A stretch of DNA of 12,654 nt from a bacterium (lineage in GTDB: Bacteria > CG03), in assembly GCA_013791675.1 (NCBI GenBank), contig VMTI01000275.1, positions 1-12,654 on the forward strand, given 5' to 3'. The notes below the pieces were generated by a model. The model was not told where the DNA came from. It searched no databases and worked only from the letters and a program-made list of their open reading frames with translations. Shown piece after piece: positions 7,893-12,654 of this stretch (the first letter of the stretch is position 1; every line of letters starts with the position of its first letter). Both the position numbers and the translations under genes were made by a program.

Positions 7893-9454
7893 AACGGGAT
7901 ATGGTGACAGGCCGGCTCTGCTGGGACTTTCGTGACTTATGGTATTGGCGGCGGTTGCTGATAGCATTATCGGTTGCTGTATTAGGAACCGTCCCCAATC
8001 CCATTGCCTATGCGGCGGGCGAAGTGCGAATACCGGATATGAATGTTCTCGGAGAAGACCTTTCTCTTTACGGCGTCGGCGCGGCCGCGGCGTCGGATAT
8101 TCCAGGACAGGACAAAGAAAGATTTCTTTCCGATATTTATTTAAAAAGCGGATTTTTCTCTTCGCCGCCCCGTTTCGGGCAATCCGTTCTTTGCTCTTTT
8201 GACGCGGGAAGTTTCGCGGAAGCCTCCGCCAGGGCCGCGTTTTTCAGAAGGACGAGGGATGCCGAGGGCGGTTTTCTTGCGGCCTCGTCAACAAAATTTT
8301 CCTTTGAGGACGGCCGCCGGCGCCTTTTATACGGCGCTGATTTCTTCTATAAGAAAAAAGGCCTATGGAATTTTCAGGCGGAGCCGAGTTTATCCGCCAG
8401 AAATTATGAATTACCCGCCTCGGGGGGCAAAAATATTTTTGAATCGCTCACGTCACTTCCTGTTTCACTTTATTCGCAGACGGGAAATTCCTTTGTGTCT
8501 TTTTCGGCCCAACAGCTTTTTATGTCAGGGAAATATCCGGGCGGCTTTTATTCATCCGCCGCCGACACTGATTTTTCGTCAAGCCGTTTTTCTGCCGCCG
8601 CGGACAATTCCTGGCGGGATTTATCTTTTAGCGGGAACACTTCTTTGTCACAAGAAAACTGGAACTGGGCGGATGGGGATAAGTCGTTTTCCTTTCTGGA
8701 GGCTGCTTGTTCCGCTGAAAAAACCTTGGACAAAATTAAGATTAACGCGGGCCTGAAATTTGTAAACCGGGCGAACGATGCTTATACAGCGGGAAAATTG
8801 CTCGTTTCTTTTCCCTGGGCTTTGGGGACGCTGACGGCCGGACTTTCACCCGATATCACAGCTCCGCAAATTGAAGATATTTTTTCCCGCCGTGGAGCGC
8901 TTCTGCGGTCTTTTCCCGGTGTCGCGCATGACAGTTGGAATAATTTGCAGGTGGAATATGTTTTATCATTGTTTCCGGCGGGTTTGAAGATTTCCGCCGC
9001 GCGGCGCGACACCTATAACTTTTTTTATGCCGACGAAAGTACTCCATCGCCCGGTTCCTTCAAAACCGGCCGTTACAAACGTTATGATATTGGCGCGGAA
9101 GTTTCGTATCTCACGGGTCCGCTTATGTCGGGAGTCCGTTTTTTTTATGCGGCAGATGTGAATTTTTTACCCGCGCCGCGGAGCCGCATCTCGCTTTTCT
9201 CGGAATATACTAAAGGGCCATACCGTCTGAACACTGTTATTGACAGAGCTTCAAAAGGCCAATGGACGGACAGTTTTGTAAACGGTTTGGTTAAAATATG
9301 CTACAATTTGCCGTCGGGCACGGCGCTGTTTCTGGCCGTGGATAATATTTTGGGTGAAAAAGTTTTTCTTTCTCCGGGAAATCTGCCTGTCTCGCCGTAT
9401 GAATGGCTCGACGTTCCTTTTTTTTCGGCCGGAGTTGAAATCAGGATGAAATAG
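7889..9454 (+). CDS. Predicted plug-less outer-membrane beta-barrel, TonB-receptor-like
   Basis: The 521-residue protein has a long N-terminal region, a hydrophobic core (LLIALSVAVLG, residues 23-33) and a signal-peptidase site at about AYA-A (40-43). The remainder is rich in alternating polar/hydrophobic strands with aromatic girdle residues, typical of barrels. The C-terminal segment FLAVDNILGEKVF resembles the penultimate strand of TonB-dependent receptors, where NxL/NxF followed by a Lys or Glu is usual. The protein ends GVEIRMK, without the usual terminal Phe. At this length no plug domain fits before the barrel. A short segment after cleavage, EVRIPDMNVLGED (45-57), could act as a TonB-box-like contact. 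Its start overlaps the TPR gene stop by ATGA; an in-frame ATG at 7901 is an alternative. Barrel assignment is fairly sure; substrate and TonB dependence are inferred from the exbB-exbD-tonB genes immediately downstream. Confidence 0.7.
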   Translation: MKRDMVTGRLCWDFRDLWYWRRLLIALSVAVLGTVPNPIAYAAGEVRIPDMNVLGEDLSLYGVGAAAASDIPGQDKERFLSDIYLKSGFFSSPPRFGQSVLCSFDAGSFAEASARAAFFRRTRDAEGGFLAASSTKFSFEDGRRRLLYGADFFYKKKGLWNFQAEPSLSARNYELPASGGKNIFESLTSLPVSLYSQTGNSFVSFSAQQLFMSGKYPGGFYSSAADTDFSSSRFSAAADNSWRDLSFSGNTSLSQENWNWADGDKSFSFLEAACSAEKTLDKIKINAGLKFVNRANDAYTAGKLLVSFPWALGTLTAGLSPDITAPQIEDIFSRRGALLRSFPGVAHDSWNNLQVEYVLSLFPAGLKISAARRDTYNFFYADESTPSPGSFKTGRYKRYDIGAEVSYLTGPLMSGVRFFYAADVNFLPAPRSRISLFSEYTKGPYRLNTVIDRASKGQWTDSFVNGLVKICYNLPSGTALFLAVDNILGEKVFLSPGNLPVSPYEWLDVPFFSAGVEIRMK

Positions 9455-9473
9455 TGAAATTAGGAGGAAAAGT

Positions 9474-10097
9474 ATGAGTTATTTGATTAAAGGCGGCCCG
9501 GTGATGTTTCTGCTCGCAATTTTTTCCATAGCGGCGATAGCGATTATAATCAACAGGCTGAGGTTTTATAAATCCTGTAATGTTGACGGAACCGATCTTA
9601 TAAACGCTGTTTTGAAATACATCCGTGCGGGTTCTCCCGAAAGCGCCGTTGCTCTCTGCGAAGAAAAGCAGGGGCCTCTTGCCGCGGTTATAAAAGCGGG
9701 GCTTTCATATTATTCCTCCGGCGCGGACATTATGGAAGAAGCTTTCCAGTCGCAGGAGCTTAAGGAAATGCCTCTTTTGGAAGAACATCTTTCTACGCTT
9801 TCGACAATAGCTTCTGTTTCAACGCTCGTTGGCTTTACCGGCACCGTGACAGGAATGATAAAAGCATTCAACAACATAGCACAGGCCGGAGCATCATCGC
9901 CGGCGATAGTGGCAAGCGGCATATCTCAGGCGCTTCTTACCACGGCGGCGGGCCTTCTCATAGCCGTGCCCGCGGTAATTTTCGTGAGATATTTTGAAAA
10001 CAGGGTTGACCGTTTCGTTAACGAAATAGATTTCGCCACGCATGAGCTTACAAGGGCATCAAAAAACATATTGACCGCGGCGGGCGTGGCAAAATGA
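9474..10097 (+). CDS. exbB: ExbB/TolQ/MotA-family proton channel subunit
   Basis: The 207-residue protein is a normal-length ExbB/TolQ homologue and forms the inner-membrane stator pore that uses the proton motive force. Three membrane helices are visible: about 9-27, 108-133 and 150-172. The cytoplasmic loop between the first two contains the family's central region. TM2 has LVGFTGTVTGMIKAF and TM3 has SQALLTTAAGLLIAVPAV, matching the canonical GTVxGM and ALxxTAxGLxxAxPA motifs. Thr124 and Thr157 occupy the places of the pore threonines. Translation starts at ATG 9474 behind a strong AGGAGG (9461-9466), the best ribosome binding site in the operon, which suggests high expression from here on. 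The gap from the barrel gene is 19 bp; it overlaps exbD by ATGA. TolQ is the alternative name, but the TonB-like partner two genes downstream favours ExbB. Confidence 0.95.
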   Translation: MSYLIKGGPVMFLLAIFSIAAIAIIINRLRFYKSCNVDGTDLINAVLKYIRAGSPESAVALCEEKQGPLAAVIKAGLSYYSSGADIMEEAFQSQELKEMPLLEEHLSTLSTIASVSTLVGFTGTVTGMIKAFNNIAQAGASSPAIVASGISQALLTTAAGLLIAVPAVIFVRYFENRVDRFVNEIDFATHELTRASKNILTAAGVAK

Positions 10098-10492
10098 GGC
10101 GGCGCCGCAAATTCCAGATGCCGGACACCACGCCTATGGCGGATATTGTTTTCCTGCTTCTTATTTTTTTCATGCTTTCAAGCGCTTTTATCATTCAGCC
10201 CGGGATAAGGCTTCGGCTCCCCCAGGCAGTGTCGTCGGAAATAGATCTGGGCCGGTCGGTGATAATAGATATTTCCGTTTCGGGGGCGCTTTTTGTAAAC
10301 GACACGAAAGTGTCAATGGAAGAACTCCCTCAGGCGCTGAGTATAGCTTTGGCCTCGGCTAAAGAAAAAATGGCGATAATAAAAGCGGATAGAAAAGTGT
10401 CTCACGGCATGGTTGTGAAAGTTATGGATATGGCGAAACTTTCCGGAGCCGAACGGCTTGTTATAGCTACGGAGCCGAAGATCGGATTTTGA
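10094..10492 (+). CDS. exbD: ExbD/TolR-family proton channel subunit
   Basis: The 132-residue protein has a basic cytoplasmic N-terminus (RRRRK), one membrane helix (about 15-34) and a periplasmic domain. The motif TPMADIVFLLLIFFML contains the essential proton-carrying aspartate at Asp17, equivalent to Asp25 of E. coli ExbD. The periplasmic part carries a KADR segment and a C-terminal helix (VVKVMDMAKLSGAERLVIATEP) as in ExbD/TolR. The ATGA overlap with exbB implies coupled translation and fixed stoichiometry. Length is typical. Confidence 0.95.
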   Translation: MRRRRKFQMPDTTPMADIVFLLLIFFMLSSAFIIQPGIRLRLPQAVSSEIDLGRSVIIDISVSGALFVNDTKVSMEELPQALSIALASAKEKMAIIKADRKVSHGMVVKVMDMAKLSGAERLVIATEPKIGF

Positions 10493-10499
10493 AAACATT

Positions 10500-11216
10500 A
10501 TGACGTCGGATTTCTCAATATACGGCGGCCTGACGGCGAGGCGCCATGGCGGTTTCGGCAGAGATGTTTTTTATTCCATTTTTCTTCACGCGGCTTTGCT
10601 TCTCGCGCTGCCGTATCTGAATATAAACCGGCCCATGCGTTTTATGGAGGTTTCGCTCAGCGCCGAAATTTCCACTGTGCCGCAGAATTTAAAAGCCGTC
10701 AGGACGTTTGATAAAAAAAACGAGAGAAAGGTGCGGACATGGACGCCCGGAGCGGGTGAGCCGATACCGGCAACGGACATTTCCCCTGAAAGAGAATTTA
10801 ATCTTCCGTCTCCGGAAGTCAAAGATGACATAAAACCTGAGATATCAGCGTTTGATGAAAATCCGGATATTGAAACACCTCCGCCGGATAAGATAATTCC
10901 GTCGTTCACGGGGGATACGGGGAAAAGTTTTCAGATATCGGGGCCAATATCCAACAGGTCTGTTCTGAGGAGAATTTATCCGGAATATCCCCGCTCCGCG
11001 CAGATAGGGGGCGTGTCAGGTGAGACGACGGTGAAATTCTGGGTTTCACCCGACGGTATAATTGAGCGCGTCGTGATTGAAAAAACCAGCGGTTCGGATG
11101 AGCTGGACCGCGCGGCTGTGGATGCGGTTAAAAAATGGCTGTTCGCGCCGATGAGCGGTGACGAAGCTCAAATTGACCAGTGGGGCATTCTCAACGTCAG
11201 GTTTGAACTTAAGTAA
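10500..11216 (+). CDS. tonB: TonB-family energy transducer
   Basis: The 238-residue protein has a short cytoplasmic start and a single membrane helix (about 23-40). In that helix SIFLH gives Ser26 and His30, the SxxxH pattern through which TonB couples to ExbB/ExbD. A Pro/Glu/Asp-rich periplasmic linker (about 50-150; TPPPDK at 126-131) leads to a TonB C-terminal domain (about 155-238) with IYPEYPRSAQ, VKFWVSPDGII, SGSDELDRAAVDAVKKWLF and a final beta strand. In the TonB family this domain contacts outer-membrane receptors. It begins 8 bp after exbD and appears to be the last gene of the operon. TolA is less likely because the C-terminal domain is clearly TonB-like and no tolB or pal gene follows. 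Confidence 0.93.
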   Translation: MTSDFSIYGGLTARRHGGFGRDVFYSIFLHAALLLALPYLNINRPMRFMEVSLSAEISTVPQNLKAVRTFDKKNERKVRTWTPGAGEPIPATDISPEREFNLPSPEVKDDIKPEISAFDENPDIETPPPDKIIPSFTGDTGKSFQISGPISNRSVLRRIYPEYPRSAQIGGVSGETTVKFWVSPDGIIERVVIEKTSGSDELDRAAVDAVKKWLFAPMSGDEAQIDQWGILNVRFELK

Positions 11217-11234
11217 GATGGCGCCATATCCCAT

Positions 11235-11262
11235 TTGTCAGTTTTGTGAAAATTGCTACAAT
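11235..11262 (+). promoter_or_regulatory. Sigma70-type promoter for the sugar-nucleotide dehydrogenase gene
   Basis: The -35 box TTGTCA (11235-11240) and -10 box TACAAT (11257-11262) each match consensus at five of six positions, with a 16-bp spacer and a TGC extension. The predicted start is near 11269. A small inverted repeat ACAAT/ATTGT (11258-11262 with 11269-11273) covers the -10 box and the start point and could be an operator, though it is short. No terminator separates this promoter from tonB, so read-through from the operon is possible. Confidence 0.6.
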
Positions 11263-11289
11263 ATTGCCATTGTGATGTGAAATTTTTCA

Positions 11290-11302
11290 GGCGGAGTCCG
11301 CC
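11290..11302 (+). promoter_or_regulatory. Leader hairpin before the dehydrogenase ribosome binding site
   Basis: GGCGG (11290-11294) pairs with CCGCC (11298-11302) around a three-base loop AGT, ending eight bases before the GGAGG (11310-11314) that serves the ATG at 11323. It is a GC-rich mini-hairpin without a U-run, so it is not a terminator. It may affect mRNA stability or access to the ribosome binding site. Confidence 0.3.
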
Positions 11303-11322
11303 GAAGGTGGGAGGAATTATAT

Positions 11323-12579
11323 ATGAAAATAGCTGTTGTGGGTCTAGGATATGTGGGGCTTCCGCTTGCCTGCGCTTTTGCCGAGAAAGGCATAGAAGTG
11401 CATGGCGTTGATATATCCGGCGAAAAAATCGCTTTGCTCAAAAAGGGCACGAGCTATGTGGGCGATATAAAATCTTCGGAAATTAAGAATCTGAGCAAAA
11501 AGGGTTTTCTTAAAGCATCAACGGATTTCAGCACCATAAAAGACTGCGATTGCATAGCGATATGCGTGCCGACTCCGCTTAGGAAAACCCAGGACCCCGA
11601 CATTTCCTACATTATAGACTCGTGTGAAAAGATAAAGAATCACATAAAAAAAGGCGCCGTCGTCGTGCTTGAATCTACAACATATCCCGGTACAACGAGG
11701 GAAGTTGTATGCGAAATTCTCCAGAAAAAAGATTTTAAGGCGGGGAAGGATTTTTATCTCGCTTTTTCGCCCGAAAGAATAGACCCTTCCAATAAAAAGT
11801 GGAATGTGAAAAACACGCCCAAGGTCATAGGCGGAATAAATAAAGCGTCGCTTGAAAAAGCCGTTTATTATTACAGCCTCGCTATAGAGCACATCGTGCC
11901 GGCGTCATCGCTTGAGGCCGCCGAAATGGTGAAGCTTCTGGAAAACACTTTCAGAGCCGTCAACATCGGACTTATAAACGAGATGGCTCAGATATCCGAC
12001 CGCCTGGGGCTGGATGTGTGGGAAATTGTGAATCTGGCAAAGACCAAGCCTTACGGTTTTATGCCTTTTTATCCGGGCCCGGGGCTGGGAGGGCACTGTA
12101 TACCGATAGACCCTCTTTATCTTTCCTGGAAAATGAAATCGCTGAATTTTTATACGCGGTTCATTGATCTTGCCTCGGAGATTAACAACGCCATGCCGCA
12201 TTTCACCGTGACGAAACTCGCGATGATTCTTAACGGTTTCGCGAAATCCGTCAAAGGCAGCAAAATAATTATTCTCGGCGTAGCTTATAAAAAAGACGTG
12301 TCCGACACGAGAGAATCGCCCTCGCTGGAAATTATAAAAGGTCTTGAGGAAATGGGCGCGGATGTGAGGTGGTATGATGACCTTATCACCTACGGTTATG
12401 TGCCTGGTGCGAGAATAAAAAAACTTGACGCCGCGGCTCTGGCAAAAGCGGATATGGTTGTGATAGCCACTGATCACAGCCATTTTGATTATGATTTTAT
12501 TCTCAAAAATTCAAAAAGGATTTTTGATCTCCGTAACAGGCTCTCCGGAAAAAATGGCAAAAAAATATTTAAGCTATAG
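11323..12579 (+). CDS. wbpA: UDP-N-acetylglucosamine 6-dehydrogenase (WbpA-type nucleotide-sugar dehydrogenase)
   Basis: The 418-residue protein is a full-length UDP-sugar 6-dehydrogenase, which oxidises C6 of the sugar nucleotide to a carboxylate with two NAD+. The N-terminal Rossmann motif GLGYVGLPLA (7-16) binds NAD, with acidic Asp30 after the second strand. Catalytic landmarks are present: ESTTYPGTT (117-125), SPERIDP (149-155), Lys204 and Asn208 in EMVKLLENTF, and nucleophile Cys259 in GPGLGGHCIPIDP. The C-terminal domain carries LGVAYKKDVSDTRESPS. The PFYPGPGLGGHCIPIDPLYL pattern and overall spacing fit the UDP-GlcNAc/UDP-ManNAc subgroup (WbpA/WecC) better than UDP-glucose dehydrogenase; the exact substrate is not certain. 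The cytoplasmic product would feed O-antigen, capsule or glycoprotein glycan. It has a strong GGAGG and its own promoter, and no other sugar gene is in view. Its stop codon shares its last base with the tRNA-Arg gene. Confidence 0.9.
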   Translation: MKIAVVGLGYVGLPLACAFAEKGIEVHGVDISGEKIALLKKGTSYVGDIKSSEIKNLSKKGFLKASTDFSTIKDCDCIAICVPTPLRKTQDPDISYIIDSCEKIKNHIKKGAVVVLESTTYPGTTREVVCEILQKKDFKAGKDFYLAFSPERIDPSNKKWNVKNTPKVIGGINKASLEKAVYYYSLAIEHIVPASSLEAAEMVKLLENTFRAVNIGLINEMAQISDRLGLDVWEIVNLAKTKPYGFMPFYPGPGLGGHCIPIDPLYLSWKMKSLNFYTRFIDLASEINNAMPHFTVTKLAMILNGFAKSVKGSKIIILGVAYKKDVSDTRESPSLEIIKGLEEMGADVRWYDDLITYGYVPGARIKKLDAAALAKADMVVIATDHSHFDYDFILKNSKRIFDLRNRLSGKNGKKIFKL

Positions 12580-12651
12580 CCCCTGTAGCTCAGTGGATAG
12601 AGCAGTAGTTTCCTAAACTACGTGCCGGGTGTTCGATTCGCCCCAGGGGCA
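12579..12651 (+). tRNA. tRNA-Arg(CCT)
   Basis: A complete cloverleaf is visible: acceptor GCCCCTG/CAGGGGC, D-arm GCTC/GAGC, anticodon stem GTAGT/ACTAC with loop TTCCTAA (anticodon CCT, reading AGG), and T-arm GGGTG-TTCGATT-CGCCC. The discriminator is A at 12651. The following bases are TAA, so CCA is not encoded and must be added by nucleotidyltransferase, unlike the tRNA-Met at the other end. Its first base is the last base of the upstream stop codon, so it is probably processed from the dehydrogenase transcript. Confidence 0.95.
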
Positions 12652-12654
12652 TAA

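Noticed and set aside
7946..7990. Nearby CGGTTGCTG direct repeats at the start of the barrel gene
   Set aside because: They are nine-base copies inside signal-peptide codons, with no sign of an insertion or attachment site.
8199..8756. 185-codon plus-strand open frame inside the barrel gene
   Set aside because: It is an alternative frame rich in Arg and Pro, with no signal, no domain and no ribosome binding site; the barrel frame is continuous and has a signal peptide.
11218..11227. ATGGCGCCAT palindrome after tonB as a terminator
   Set aside because: There is no loop and no following U-run; it is a short palindrome expected by chance.
11905..12483. 192-codon minus-strand open frame
   Set aside because: It is fully antisense to the dehydrogenase, whose catalytic motifs are intact; the composition is that of a shadow frame.
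1..12654. Mobile element or defence island
   Set aside because: No transposase, integrase, inverted terminal repeats, toxin-antitoxin or nuclease genes are seen. The two flanking tRNA genes could be integration sites, but no attachment repeats of the tRNA ends were found inside the window by eye.

Overview
The window looks like a chromosomal segment of an uncultivated Gram-negative (diderm) bacterium. It encodes outer-membrane barrels, a TonB/ExbB/ExbD energy module, a PorV/PorQ-family barrel and a secreted protein with a FlgD-Ig/type IX-like C-terminal domain. That combination is familiar from FCB-type bacteria and from candidate phyla such as Elusimicrobiota and Omnitrophota. The phylum assignment is an inference from protein style only and is weak. 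There are no transposases, integrases, CRISPR arrays or phage genes.

Layout. A tRNA-Met gene (100-176, minus strand) sits at the left edge. Between it and the first protein gene, two divergent promoters overlap each other. From about 295 to 11216, eight genes run on the plus strand with 4-bp ATGA overlaps or gaps of at most 31 bp, so they probably form one operon. They are: (1) a large secreted multidomain beta protein ending in a FlgD-Ig/T9SS-type sorting-like domain; (2) a PorV/PorQ-like barrel fused to a C-terminal TPR block; (3) a stand-alone cyclic-nucleotide-binding domain protein; (4) a very large periplasmic TPR protein; (5) a plug-less outer-membrane beta-barrel; (6-8) ExbB, ExbD and TonB. 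After a 106-bp gap with a good promoter and a strong ribosome binding site comes a UDP-GlcNAc 6-dehydrogenase (WbpA type). Its stop codon shares one base with a tRNA-Arg(CCT) gene at the right edge.

How the genes may work together. ExbB/ExbD/TonB would harvest the proton motive force at the inner membrane. TonB and the TPR protein could carry force or contacts across the periplasm to two outer-membrane barrels, one of them PorV-like. The multidomain protein with the sorting-like C-terminus is the obvious candidate cargo or surface product. The cyclic-nucleotide-binding protein could couple the system to a second messenger. The WbpA-type gene could supply a sugar nucleotide for surface glycan. 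The individual families are well supported. The idea that they form one energised surface-export or surface-assembly system is inference, and it is the most interesting thing in the window.
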